From Clostridium pascui (GTDB taxonomy: Bacteria > Bacillota > Clostridia > Clostridiales > Clostridiaceae), in assembly GCF_016908015.1 (NCBI RefSeq), contig NZ_JAFBDB010000004.1, positions 326,627 through 390,626 of the forward strand: a DNA stretch of 64,000 bases, read 5' to 3'. How positions within the stretch are numbered: position 1 is the stretch's first letter; the number at the start of each line of letters is the position of its first letter. Below the pieces are notes generated by a model that was given only the letters and a program-made list of their open reading frames with translations, was not told the DNA's origin and did no database searches. Of the stretch, positions 35,434-44,534 are shown in pieces. A program made the translations under genes and the position numbers.

Positions 35434-35856
35434 ATGAAATTTAAAAAATATATGTTATATATCCTATATATTGTATTGATATATATTTTAGTTTTGTTTA
35501 TTAATTGGTCTAATACTTTATCCAAAAACTATATTAATATGAATTTTGAAATTAATATTTTATATTCAATTCTCCCAATATTTATAGCCATAATATTAGG
35601 TGTATTCATGTCTATAGAATATTTGTTTAAGCAATTTAAGAAAAATGGTACCTGGAAAGTTAATGTAAATAAATTAATATTTATTGTAATACCTCTGCTA
35701 CTATTATCTTTTAGCTTAAATATTTATTTTTTAAACATTTTTCCTAAATTATCTAAGATATTAATAAATTTAAACTCAAGTATTCCGTCTTATTTAATTT
35801 TTGGTGTTTTGTGCGGATATAATTTTGCAACAAGTTTTTATAGAACAAATTTTTAA
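35434..35856 (+). CDS. Hypothetical four-helix membrane protein
   Basis: 140 residues, Lys/Ile/Leu-rich, with four clear membrane segments (YMLYILYIVLIYILVLFI; IFIAIILGVFMSIEYLF; LIFIVIPLLLLSFSL; SYLIFGVLCGYNFA) and short polar loops. Good AAAGGAG before the ATG and a hairpin at the stop. No family recognised. It is divergent from the ECF sigma gene but has its own AT-rich upstream region, so it could belong to the regulon; nothing proves it. Confidence 0.65.
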   Translation: MKFKKYMLYILYIVLIYILVLFINWSNTLSKNYINMNFEINILYSILPIFIAIILGVFMSIEYLFKQFKKNGTWKVNVNKLIFIVIPLLLLSFSLNIYFLNIFPKLSKILINLNSSIPSYLIFGVLCGYNFATSFYRTNF

Positions 35857-35879
35857 GGAAAGCCATTTTGACTTTCCTT
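35855..35879 (+). terminator. Hairpin at the end of the four-helix protein gene
   Basis: AAGGAAAG/CTTTCCTT 8-bp stem around a 9-base loop, then AATCTTAG; overlaps the stop codon. Confidence 0.5.
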
Positions 35880-35951
35880 AATCTTAGTTGTACTTTTCTT
35901 TTTAGTTTATAGAAGGCACTTCTTAATTATAAATTTTCCATTACAAAATCT

Positions 35952-38435
35952 CTAAACTATAACTTTGCATCCTGTTTTTCTTTCACTCTTTTCTTTTACC
36001 CTTTGTAAAGCTTCTTCACTTCCATTTTCTACTTTTAAAGTTACTGTAAGTTCTACTTGGTTAAAGGAAGGTTTTTTCTTTAAAGCTATCCCCTCTTCTC
36101 TGCAGTATAAACAAACTATGTTTATTATTTCATTCATATTTGATGAATTTGATATGAATATATTCCATCCCGTTTTATGAGCAATCTCTTCTATCTTATT
36201 TTTATACTTAATACCTATAATAGGAGTTATAAAAGAAAGTTCAATATATTGTCCTAAGTGATTATTTTTAATTCCCTTTTTATAGGGTTTAAATTCTTCT
36301 TCTCTAAAGGCCTCATCTATATAGCTTAGTGATTGATTTTGCTCCATTTTAAAGCTACCGCTGCTTTCTTGTATATTCCCCTTTAAAGCTTCATTTATAT
36401 TTTCAGTGCCCTTTGTTAAAATTTCTAAATTGCATCCTGTGATTTCTTTAAATTTCTCTTCTTCATTTGTGATATTATAACTAGAATTTAAAGTTACCGC
36501 AGCAGCATTTCCTCTAAAGGATATCTTTTTTATATCTGCATCTTTTAAAATTTCTCTTATCACTTGTTCTGCTTTGTTTGTGTTTAAGGCATTATTTATT
36601 TCTACCTTCCAGCTTGTTTCCTCTTCAAAGATTTCTATAGTCTTATTTATTTCACTTGATACAGCCCTTGGAAAATCAAAGTTTAATATGACCTTTTTTT
36701 CTGCATATATAAAGCCTGACTTTTTATAGTTATATTCCTTAAAATGTTTTTCCACTAACTCTGAAAGCTCATTAGGTTTTAATTCCTTTGGAGCTAAAGT
36801 TTCTAATACATCTTCTTCAGATTTCCCCTTAAATAAAAATAATCTTTTGTTATCCGTTTCAAAGTATGAGGATTTTAAAATAGTATCTTGAAGCTTTTCT
36901 AAAGAACTTACAGTATGCTTGTTACTTCCACTCCATAAATACATAAGCTCTTCTACAGTAAATAACTTTTCTCCATAATTTTCTCTTATAAATTTCCACA
37001 GGTCTTTTATGTTTTCTCCACATAATTCCACTTCCATTTTTAAAGCCTGTTGAAATTCTTTTTTCCACTGCTTTCTTGGGTTATTTATATTTATGTTATA
37101 ACTATCTCCAAGCTTCGGAATAAATACATTTACCCTTATTTCTGGTATAAGTTCACGTCCCAAATTTTCTATAATTTCACCATTACCATGAACTAAGAAC
37201 ACATTTTTAGGTGCTAACATATTTATAAGTGCCTTTATCTCACTTTTATCCCCATGAGCTGAAAGTCCCACTCTTTCTATAGAACATTTTATAGGTATGC
37301 TTCTACTGTTTATTTCAAGAACTCTTTCATTGGGCACAGCTTCTAAAAGGTTTAAAAGTTTTCTACCTGGACTTTCTTCATCTTGATATCCTGTAATCAC
37401 TATGTATCCATTTTCCATGGAAGCTATTTTTTCTGCATAGGCTAAGCTGGGCCCTCCCGTTAACATTCCTGAACTTGAAATTATAACAATTGGTTCATCC
37501 TTTTTAAATATCTCTTCCCTTTCATCCGGCTTTTCAATGGGTTTTATGTAATCATCATAAAAAGGCTCTATGCCCCTTAATATCTTTTTTCCTAAAGAAT
37601 TTTTAAGATATAATGGATTAAATTTATATGCACTATTTATATTTCTTATCATTCCATCCACATATATATTTACCTTTTTTAATTGTCCCTTATTTATTGC
37701 CTTTTTAAGTATGAGTATTATTTCTTGAGCCCTTCCTAATGCAAAGGCTGGTATAAGCATTTTACCTTTATTTACAACGCACTGATTAACTATATTTATA
37801 AGCCTTTCCTCTTCCAGTTCCCTGTTTGAATGAAGCTTATCACCATAGGTTGCTTCAAATATAGCTGCATCCGGTCTAAGTTTTGGAACCTTTGCTCCTT
37901 CAACAGTTCTTTGAGAAAATAATGAAAAGTCCCCTGAGTAAAATAATGCCCCTTCCTTTGACTTAATGTATACCAAAGAAGCCCCTGCAATGTGCCCTGC
38001 ATTATAAAATGTAATAGTTATGTTATCAAATATAGGAAATTCTACTTGATAATTTATAGTAAACACTCTATCCAGCATATTTTGTACATCTATTTCAGCA
38101 TATAAAGGAATTTCTGCTTCACGATTATTCATAATCTTTAAACTGTCATAAAGCAACACCCTTACTAAATCTTTGGTCATGTTATTCATATAAATTTTAG
38201 CATTTGGATATTCCTTACTTATGATAGGAAGGGAGCCTGTATGATCCATGTGGGCATGGCTTATCATTATAGCATCTACTCCCCCCTTTTCTTGAATAGT
38301 TCTAAAATCAGGTAGTGGATCTTTTGCTGCTCCCTGCCTTATTCCTGAATCAAGCAAAATATTTTTACCGTTTATATTGATTAGGATAGAACTTGCCCCG
38401 ACTTCATAAGCTCCACCTAAAAAACTAAGCTCCAT
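35952..38435 (-). CDS. Beta-CASP metallo-beta-lactamase nuclease (CPSF-like) with long C-terminal extension
   Basis: 827 residues. Residues 1-450 form an MBL/beta-CASP nuclease: HAHMDH (motif 2), GHIAGAS (motif 3), SGDFS (motif 4), EATYGD (motif A), the RNA-specificity segment GMLTGGPSLAY, and LSAHGD plus LVHGNGE near 400-420. Such enzymes process or degrade RNA. The C-terminal ~375 residues are not part of the usual core. They contain recurring short units (EETSWKVEI, ITGCNLEI, KTGWNIFI, KTGCKVIV) reminiscent of KH-like alpha-beta modules and may bind RNA (inference). No signal peptide; cytosolic. Start has TCGGAGG. Confidence 0.87.
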   Translation of the reverse strand: MELSFLGGAYEVGASSILININGKNILLDSGIRQGAAKDPLPDFRTIQEKGGVDAIMISHAHMDHTGSLPIISKEYPNAKIYMNNMTKDLVRVLLYDSLKIMNNREAEIPLYAEIDVQNMLDRVFTINYQVEFPIFDNITITFYNAGHIAGASLVYIKSKEGALFYSGDFSLFSQRTVEGAKVPKLRPDAAIFEATYGDKLHSNRELEEERLINIVNQCVVNKGKMLIPAFALGRAQEIILILKKAINKGQLKKVNIYVDGMIRNINSAYKFNPLYLKNSLGKKILRGIEPFYDDYIKPIEKPDEREEIFKKDEPIVIISSSGMLTGGPSLAYAEKIASMENGYIVITGYQDEESPGRKLLNLLEAVPNERVLEINSRSIPIKCSIERVGLSAHGDKSEIKALINMLAPKNVFLVHGNGEIIENLGRELIPEIRVNVFIPKLGDSYNININNPRKQWKKEFQQALKMEVELCGENIKDLWKFIRENYGEKLFTVEELMYLWSGSNKHTVSSLEKLQDTILKSSYFETDNKRLFLFKGKSEEDVLETLAPKELKPNELSELVEKHFKEYNYKKSGFIYAEKKVILNFDFPRAVSSEINKTIEIFEEETSWKVEINNALNTNKAEQVIREILKDADIKKISFRGNAAAVTLNSSYNITNEEEKFKEITGCNLEILTKGTENINEALKGNIQESSGSFKMEQNQSLSYIDEAFREEEFKPYKKGIKNNHLGQYIELSFITPIIGIKYKNKIEEIAHKTGWNIFISNSSNMNEIINIVCLYCREEGIALKKKPSFNQVELTVTLKVENGSEEALQRVKEKSERKTGCKVIV

Positions 38436-38464
38436 AGCAAACCTCCGATAATATTAAATAATAA

Positions 38465-39388
38465 TTATGCCGTATTCACTAGCTTTTCAATTAATATCCC
38501 AATTATTATAAATAATAATCCTATAAAAGAAGATACATATATTCTATCGCCTAATATAAAATGAGTATATATTAGTGATATAAAAGGAGTCAGAAAAATC
38601 ATATTTGACATTTTAAACGTATCTCCATACTTTAAGGCCAAGAACCACAATACCGATGCAATTCCTCCTGAAAAAGCTCCAAGCCATATTAATCCTAAAA
38701 ACTCCTTAAAATTTATTGCTGGTATATAATAAAATATACATAAATAAATGGCTATGTATACAAAAGTAAATGCATAGTAAAACATCATAGATAAAAATTT
38801 ATCATAATTATGTTTTTTACCAAGTACCGAAAATACTCCATAACATACAGCTCCCATTAAAGCCATTACATATCCCTTCATATTTTCCATTTCTACAGCT
38901 ATATTCATCTTTCCTTTACTTACTACAAGATATATTCCTATAAATCCCATACCTATAGCAACTGCCTTTTTAATATTAAATTTTTCCTTAATTAAAATAC
39001 ACGAGAATATTCCCACCCATACAGGCCATGTGTAATTCACTATAAAAACTTCTTGTGCTGGGGCATACATAAGCGCTCCATAAAAAAATATATCGTATAG
39101 AAACACTCCTATAAAACCCATATAGGCAAAATTAAAATAATCTCTTTTAGTATAACTTTTAACCTCTTTTACACTTCCCCTTTTCCATGAAATAATAAAA
39201 AGGCTAATAAAAGCTATAAATGAAATATAAAATAGTATTTGAAAGTTACTTAAGTTTTTTAACACAATTTTCCCAACCGTTGCCGATGACCCCCAGAGTA
39301 ATGAAGTTAAAACAACCAATGTATATGCTAATTTTTCTTTAGAAGAAACTTTAACCTTTACATTTAAAATTTCCACTATCTCATCCAT
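38465..39388 (-). CDS. DMT superfamily (EamA) transporter
   Basis: 307 residues, ten hydrophobic segments in two EamA repeats (first WGSSATVGKIVLKNL, second AVCYGVFSVLGKKH; ends with LGDRIYVSSFIGLLFIIIGILIE). Start preceded by GGGGGAG. Lies 29 bases upstream of the beta-CASP gene on the same strand, so the two may be co-transcribed. Family members export amino acids or other small metabolites; substrate unknown. Confidence 0.9.
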   Translation of the reverse strand: MDEIVEILNVKVKVSSKEKLAYTLVVLTSLLWGSSATVGKIVLKNLSNFQILFYISFIAFISLFIISWKRGSVKEVKSYTKRDYFNFAYMGFIGVFLYDIFFYGALMYAPAQEVFIVNYTWPVWVGIFSCILIKEKFNIKKAVAIGMGFIGIYLVVSKGKMNIAVEMENMKGYVMALMGAVCYGVFSVLGKKHNYDKFLSMMFYYAFTFVYIAIYLCIFYYIPAINFKEFLGLIWLGAFSGGIASVLWFLALKYGDTFKMSNMIFLTPFISLIYTHFILGDRIYVSSFIGLLFIIIGILIEKLVNTA

Positions 39389-39480
39389 GAAAACTCCCCC
39401 TATTTTAACGCTATTACTATTATATAATAATTTTTACGTATCTTATATAATATTATAATTATAATAGTCTTTATAAATCA

Positions 39481-39512
39481 AAAAAATCAGCTAAATACTA
39501 GCTGACTTTTTT
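39481..39512 (-). terminator. Terminator of the SOS-type small gene
   Basis: Stem AAAAAATCAGCT/AGCTGACTTTTTT with one mismatch, 7-base loop; T-run on both strands, so it may work in both directions. It separates the 77-residue gene from the DMT gene. Confidence 0.65.
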
Positions 39513-39575
39513 ATAATTTATATTTATTATAAGGATATCTTTTTTATATATAGATTTTCATATTTTACTTATATA

Positions 39576-39809
39576 TTAGATTACAATTGAATCTGGTAAT
39601 AAGAACAAATTCAAATTATTAAGCTTATTTTTATAAGAAAGATTATTTGCTATAAGCTTTGCCTCATCTAAACTTCTGGCCTTAAATGTAAAATGTCCGC
39701 CTTCCTTATTATAAAATCCTCCCCCAATCAAATACTTCGCAGTATCTCCTTCGGAAATTCCTTTACCATTAACATTATAATATATCTTGACAAACAATTT
39801 ATTATTCAT
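39576..39809 (-). CDS. 77-residue protein of unknown function under a LexA-type promoter
   Basis: Begins MNNKLFVKIYYNVNGKGIS and includes a Gly-rich turn (LIGGGFYNKEGGHFTF) and a helix (ARSLDEAKLIANNL). Mixed alpha-beta and soluble, with no membrane segment or signal. GGGGG before the ATG. I do not recognise a family. Its promoter (39933-39961) is a perfect SigA promoter whose spacer is filled by a LexA-box palindrome, so it is very probably induced by DNA damage. The leader of about 115 bases shows no clear RNA structure. Not similar in sequence to the membrane-anchored division inhibitor YneA. Confidence 0.7.
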   Translation of the reverse strand: MNNKLFVKIYYNVNGKGISEGDTAKYLIGGGFYNKEGGHFTFKARSLDEAKLIANNLSYKNKLNNLNLFLLPDSIVI

Positions 39810-39932
39810 ACGTATACCCCCATTTATTCTTGCTTTTGTTATAAATCAACACCTCTTATTTCTTTAAGGTATTTTTCTATATAACAAATATATGAGTGAA
39901 GCTTATATATTATTCCTGTATTAACATTATTT

Positions 39933-39961
39933 ATTATAAAGAACACATGTTCGTTTGTCAA
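39933..39961 (-). promoter_or_regulatory. Consensus promoter with embedded LexA (SOS) box
   Basis: Minus strand TTGACA (39956-39961), exactly 17 bp, TATAAT (39933-39938): both perfect. The spacer contains CGAACATGTGTTC (GAAC-N4-GTTC at 39941-39952), the Gram-positive LexA/DinR operator. LexA bound here would block polymerase. Confidence 0.85.
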
Positions 39962-40007
39962 TAAAAATTATATTCCGACATTCAAAAAGGAAAATGTGAC
40001 ATTTTTT

Positions 40008-40820
40008 CTATAATTGTAGGTACCTTTTCAATTTATTAATATTAAGATAAGCTTTTTCTGCAAATTCCTTGGGGGTTATTTTCTTCTCATCTTCTCTTGT
40101 ATAAAGCTCCATACCTAAAATCCCCTTATATGTGTCTAAAGGAAAATCTTTTTTTAATGTAGCCCAGTCTATGTTCCCGTTATAAGGTATCCAGTGCCTA
40201 TCCTTTAATCCATCATTATCAGATATATGCGTTGCAAATAATCTATGTCCATGCTTTTCAAGTAAGTTTACTTTTTCTCCTTTTGAAATCACATTATGAG
40301 AGGTATCAAAACAAAATCCTAAATTAGGAGAGTCTATATTAGAAAGTATATAGTCCACAAATATATTGTAATCAGTATTTTCTATAGCAACCTTTACACC
40401 TAAATCCTCTGCTACCCTTACTATTTCTAAAAAACACTCTATTCCTAAGTAGTTTGGCTCTTCTACTTTAAAAAACTCCGATACATGCATAACTATTATA
40501 GGAATATTAAATTTGCTGCAATCTTTAATCCATCCTATATGCTGATTTACAAGAGCTTTTCTTGTAGTTAAATCACCTTCCCAAAAATCACTAGTGTTTG
40601 TGAAAGGGGCATGAATATTTTCTAAAATAAGTCCGTACTTCGAAACAATTTCAGGAATATTATCCTTTTTAAGAATTATACTATTCTGCGTATCCTGAAG
40701 CTCATCTTCCCACCAAATTGATACAGCATCAAATCCTGATTCCTTTACAATTTTTATCCTTTCTTCAAAAGGCATTATATATCCAAACCATGAAAAAATG
40801 CCCACTTTCAATTCTTTCAT
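40008..40820 (-). CDS. Sugar phosphate isomerase/epimerase family protein (xylose isomerase-like TIM barrel)
   Basis: 270 residues from the ATG at 40818-40820 (AAAGGA with 8-base spacing; the ATG at 40829 is too close). AP-endonuclease-2/xylose-isomerase-like barrel with metal ligands in KVAIENTDY (Glu), LGFCFDTSHN (Asp/His), ATHISDNDG (His/Asp) and GILGMELYTRED (Glu). Enzymes of this fold isomerise sugars or inositol derivatives; substrate unknown. It lies 12 bases after the dipeptidase gene and is co-transcribed with it. Confidence 0.85.
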   Translation of the reverse strand: MKELKVGIFSWFGYIMPFEERIKIVKESGFDAVSIWWEDELQDTQNSIILKKDNIPEIVSKYGLILENIHAPFTNTSDFWEGDLTTRKALVNQHIGWIKDCSKFNIPIIVMHVSEFFKVEEPNYLGIECFLEIVRVAEDLGVKVAIENTDYNIFVDYILSNIDSPNLGFCFDTSHNVISKGEKVNLLEKHGHRLFATHISDNDGLKDRHWIPYNGNIDWATLKKDFPLDTYKGILGMELYTREDEKKITPKEFAEKAYLNINKLKRYLQL

Positions 40821-40832
40821 TCTAATCATCCT

Positions 40833-41771
40833 TTACTTTAGTGTATCTTTTATAACTCTTTCTATGTTTTTATAGCATATCTTTTCTATTTCATTCAGAG
40901 AAAACTTTTCCTTTTCAAGAGCATAAATAAGCTTATCCATTTGAGATGCATCTTCTATTTCAACTTTAGAATGTATACCATCAAAATCCGTTCCTAATGC
41001 TATGACATCTATTCCTCCAATATTTTTAATATGCTTTATATGTTTAATCATGTCTTCTATCTTACTTACACTGTCTTCAGTAAGAAATTCTGTACAAAAG
41101 TTTATTCCTGTAACTCCACCTTTGTTTGATAAAACTTTTATCATTTCATCAGTTAAATTTCTTTGATGATTTTGTACTGCCCTAGCATTAGAATGGGACG
41201 CTACAAATGGACTCTTTGAATATTTGTGCACATCATAAAATCCTCCATCTGAAAGGTGAGATACATCTATTATAATTCCGAGGTTATTCATTTGCTCTAT
41301 AACTTCTATACCAAATGGAGTCAATCCTTTATGACTATTTATCCTATCATAAGCAGGATACCCTATTTCATTTTTAAAATTCCATGTAAGTGTTATCAAT
41401 CTTACTCCTAAATCATAAAATCTTTTTAAATTATCAATGTTACCTTCTAATGCTCCCCCTTCTTCTATGGTTAAGAATGCTGAAAGTTTATCGCGCTCTT
41501 CATTATATTTAAGTTCTTTATAGTTTCTAGCCAAAGAGATACATTCCCTATTTTTCTCTATTTCCATGTGAAATCTATTAGCCATATCCATTGCTCTATT
41601 TAATCTATTTGGAGTTTCCCCTGCATCTATAAACAATGCAAAGAATTGCGCCTTATAATTTGTCTTCTTCATCTTTTGTATATCAATAGAAAACTTATTC
41701 TTGTATAATCCAAACTTTGAATCATCCATAAGTTTATATATAGTATCACAATGCATATCTATAAAATTCAT
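40833..41771 (-). CDS. Membrane dipeptidase family (M19, renal dipeptidase-like)
   Basis: 312 residues. Zinc ligands as in family M19: DMHCDT (H-x-D) at the start, TIEEGGALEG (bridging Glu), IIDVSHLSD (His), VASHSNARA (His) and ALGTDFDGI (Asp). Hydrolyses dipeptides; no signal peptide, so cytosolic. Strong AAGGAGG. First gene of a two-gene unit with the TIM-barrel protein, perhaps for use of cell-wall or peptide-derived compounds (inference). Confidence 0.92.
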   Translation of the reverse strand: MNFIDMHCDTIYKLMDDSKFGLYKNKFSIDIQKMKKTNYKAQFFALFIDAGETPNRLNRAMDMANRFHMEIEKNRECISLARNYKELKYNEERDKLSAFLTIEEGGALEGNIDNLKRFYDLGVRLITLTWNFKNEIGYPAYDRINSHKGLTPFGIEVIEQMNNLGIIIDVSHLSDGGFYDVHKYSKSPFVASHSNARAVQNHQRNLTDEMIKVLSNKGGVTGINFCTEFLTEDSVSKIEDMIKHIKHIKNIGGIDVIALGTDFDGIHSKVEIEDASQMDKLIYALEKEKFSLNEIEKICYKNIERVIKDTLK

Positions 41772-42017
41772 TATTGTCGCCTCCTTACTTTATCTTATTA
41801 TATAATTTATAGTATTAAAATATATACATAAAATTATAATTTTTTTATAACCCATATAAAGCTTTTGTATTTTCCTAAACTTTCTATGAGCATAATAGTT
41901 AAAAGAATACATAATTTTTCACAAAGTATAATCTACGCTATTCTCTCTATATTTTTAATTTTACATAGGAATTATATTAGGTATGTAGAATATATTGAAA
42001 ATAAAGGAGGGATTTAT

Positions 42018-42413
42018 ATGAGTCCGTTTAACAATACTTTTGACAGTTTTTTATTTGCTTATTTTGCTCCCATTTTTATGATTATTGTTTTTTGCTTAGT
42101 TATTGGTGGTTTTATATTTACTATAGTTGGGTCAATCAAAACAACAAGATATAATAATTCACAACCTGTGCTTACCGTTTGGTCAAAGGTCGTAGCTAAA
42201 AGAACAAGTGTATCCAGTCATGTTCACAATAACAATGATAATATACATCATACAAGTCACTCAACTACTTATTATATTACTTTTGAAGTAGAAAGTGGAG
42301 ATAGAATAGAGTTCAGAATTAATTCAGATGAATTTGGAATGCTAATTGAAGGGGATACTGGCAAGCTTACCTTTCAAGGTACTAGATATAAAGGATTTGA
42401 AAGAGAAAGATAG
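42018..42413 (+). CDS. DUF2500 family membrane protein
   Basis: 131 residues from the ATG at 42018 (AAAGGAGG 9 bases upstream); the open frame extends 51 codons further without a site. One membrane helix (IFMIIVFCLVIGGFIFTIVG), then a soluble beta-rich domain with a His/Asn/Thr-rich stretch (HVHNNNDNIHHTSHSTTYY) and YYITFEVESGDRIEF…GDTGKLTFQGTRYKGFER, the DUF2500 pattern. Function not known. Confidence 0.8.
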   Translation: MSPFNNTFDSFLFAYFAPIFMIIVFCLVIGGFIFTIVGSIKTTRYNNSQPVLTVWSKVVAKRTSVSSHVHNNNDNIHHTSHSTTYYITFEVESGDRIEFRINSDEFGMLIEGDTGKLTFQGTRYKGFERER

Positions 42414-42439
42414 AAATTTCACTTTACAAAATTTCTATC
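42409..42439. terminator. Terminator after the DUF2500 gene
   Basis: 11-bp perfect stem GATAGAAATTT/AAATTTCTATC, 9-base loop, overlapping the stop codon. Confidence 0.65.
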
Positions 42440-42518
42440 TCCCTCAAATACTTAATTGTCATGAAATCCTCTGATTATCCTATAGCACCGTTTTGTATTT
42501 TTATTTATCTCTTTCTAT

Positions 42519-43685
42519 CTACTTTATTTTTTCCCACCATGCTTCCATTGTAACAGCCTCTTTTAAGTCTAGTTTTTGTCCAATCAACGGATACAATAAT
42601 GGCATGTTTTTTTTCTTGCTTTCTTCTATAACTTTAATTATAGGTTCATCCCAATCATGCATGGAAAGAGCAAACTTTGCCCAGTGTCCAGGCATTAGTT
42701 TTTTTGCTTTTAAATCTAGCGAAGCCTGAATTACCTCCTTAGGCATCATATGTGAATTTTTCCAATACTTACTATACTGTCCGCATTCCATAATAGCAAG
42801 GTCAAAAGGCCCATGAGTATTTCCTATGTCCTTAAAATGCGGACCATAACCTGTATCTCCACTGTAGAAAATTTTCATATTTGGCGTTTTAAACACAAAA
42901 GATCCCCATAAAGTTTGATTTGACTTCACTCCTCTACCAGAACGATGCCTTGATGGAGTTAAAGTTACCTCAAACATTTCATCTAAAACTATAGTCTCAC
43001 CCCAATCTTCTTCTACTATAATATTATTATCATAGCCCCAATGTTCAAAATGAGATCCTACCCCAAGTGCTGTAATAATCTTTTTAATTTTAGGCTTCAG
43101 CTTTGTAACAGTCTCATAGTCCAAATGATCATAATGATCGTGAGAAATAAAAAGATAATCTATATTAGGTATGTCATCTGCAGTATATACACTACTACCC
43201 TTATAACTTTTATTAAAAAACTTTACAGGAGATGCATATTGACTTAAGACAGGGTCAATTAAAACTTTCTTTCCATCAACTTGTAAGAAGAAAGATGAAT
43301 GTCCTAGCCAAACTATAATATTTTCATCTGATTTTAACTTTTTCAAATCGCTCTTTACTGATGGAATATCTGAAGAAGGTCTAATTCTTTTATTTTTATT
43401 AAAGAAAAATTCATTAAACATTTCATACATGCTAGTGTCTTCTCCTAAATCAGAAGTTTCTACAGCATACTGAAACTTTCCATTTTTATAATTAGGTGAA
43501 TTTTTCACTCTTGATAATCGATCTCCTGTAGGATTATTACCAAACTGAGTCTGTTTCATAAATATATATCCTCCAATCATTATAAGAATGATAACTATAG
43601 CAGTTATTTGTACTACTTTCAATAGCTTGTTCTTGCAGCAGCTTTTAACTTTATTAGAGCTGCTATTAGTATGAGCTTCTTTCAA
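42519..43685 (-). CDS. Membrane-anchored MBL-fold hydrolase (UlaG/NAPE-PLD-like)
   Basis: 388 residues from a TTG with AGAGGAGG. One N-terminal membrane anchor (about residues 24-43), then an MBL domain: WLGHSSFFLQVDGKKVLIDPVLS, HDHYDHLD (metal motif), SRHRSGRG, FYSGDTGYG, and MPGHWAKFALSMHDWDEP. The layout resembles bacterial homologues of N-acylphosphatidylethanolamine phospholipase D and UlaG-type lactonases. Because it is membrane-anchored, a lipid or lipid-like substrate is plausible, but this is inference. Confidence 0.85.
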   Translation of the reverse strand: MKEAHTNSSSNKVKSCCKNKLLKVVQITAIVIILIMIGGYIFMKQTQFGNNPTGDRLSRVKNSPNYKNGKFQYAVETSDLGEDTSMYEMFNEFFFNKNKRIRPSSDIPSVKSDLKKLKSDENIIVWLGHSSFFLQVDGKKVLIDPVLSQYASPVKFFNKSYKGSSVYTADDIPNIDYLFISHDHYDHLDYETVTKLKPKIKKIITALGVGSHFEHWGYDNNIIVEEDWGETIVLDEMFEVTLTPSRHRSGRGVKSNQTLWGSFVFKTPNMKIFYSGDTGYGPHFKDIGNTHGPFDLAIMECGQYSKYWKNSHMMPKEVIQASLDLKAKKLMPGHWAKFALSMHDWDEPIIKVIEESKKKNMPLLYPLIGQKLDLKEAVTMEAWWEKIK

Positions 43686-43791
43686 CTTTATCCTGCCTCC
43701 TCTTACGATGAAGTTATACTTTCAATTATATGTAGAATACCCTACTATGTAAATTTATTACAACTAATTTTATAATAATATAAGTAAAATT

Positions 43792-43818
43792 AAAAAGCCA
43801 GCATTAAGCTGACTTTTT
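43792..43818 (-). terminator. Terminator of the secreted 216-residue protein gene
   Basis: AAAAAGcCAGC/GCTGaCTTTTT stem with one mismatch, 5-base loop; overlaps the stop codon at 43804-43806. Confidence 0.55.
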
Positions 43819-44454
43819 AGATAATACAATTATTTGAATTGGATTTGCTTGTGCAGGAATACTTTTTGTAGATATGCTATAAATTACTACAAGCTTTTTG
43901 TTTGTAAGCTTTCCTTTAAAAGGCTTTCCGTCTTGTGTAATAATCTTTGTATCATTAGAAATATTTAACTTCAAAGATTTGTCGGAGCTAATTAAATTCT
44001 TATCAAAGCTATCAACTTTAATATTTTGATTCTTATCAAAGATAGCAACAACTTCAGCGTTGTATTGAGGTGGATATATCATTATCATAGGTTTATCTGC
44101 ATCATAGAATCCAGTTATAACAGATCCTATACCAATGTTTTCATTATTTATAATATGCGTATCTTTAGATAATATAATGTTTGCTTCTCTTCCTTCTGCA
44201 TCTTCTACCAGAACATATTTTAAATCCTTTTTAGCTCCTTGAAAATCTGTTATTGTTTTAACTGTTCCAGTAAAAGATTTAAAATTATATAGTTTTTCTT
44301 CTTTTGCTTCACTACTTATTGGAGCAACCTTCCCAATTAATTTAATATAGTTAATTAGTTTTAAGTTATCCCTACTAGCTGCAAAGGCTGTAGATGTAGA
44401 CGCTGCTAGTATGGCAATAGACAAAATCCCCGTAAATCCTCTTTTAAATTTCAT
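43804..44454 (-). CDS. Secreted protein of unknown function
   Basis: 216 residues. Signal peptide (MKFKRGFTGILSIAILAAS…TAFAA, cleavage after about residue 25), then two similar beta-rich stretches: FTGTVKTITDFQG…YVLVEDAEGREANIILSKDTHI and KVDSFDKNLISSDKSLKLNISNDTKI. Both repeats end in a D/N-T-x-I turn, as in small-molecule-binding OB-like or DUF-type secreted domains of clostridia. No family named with confidence. AAGGAGGAG precedes the ATG; monocistronic. Confidence 0.7.
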   Translation of the reverse strand: MKFKRGFTGILSIAILAASTSTAFAASRDNLKLINYIKLIGKVAPISSEAKEEKLYNFKSFTGTVKTITDFQGAKKDLKYVLVEDAEGREANIILSKDTHIINNENIGIGSVITGFYDADKPMIMIYPPQYNAEVVAIFDKNQNIKVDSFDKNLISSDKSLKLNISNDTKIITQDGKPFKGKLTNKKLVVIYSISTKSIPAQANPIQIIVLSKKSA

Positions 44455-44534
44455 AAATTCTCCTCCTTTAAATTCGCTCTATACTTGTTATACGTATAAA
44501 ATTACCTAATGTCATACTTGTAGTATAAAAAATC

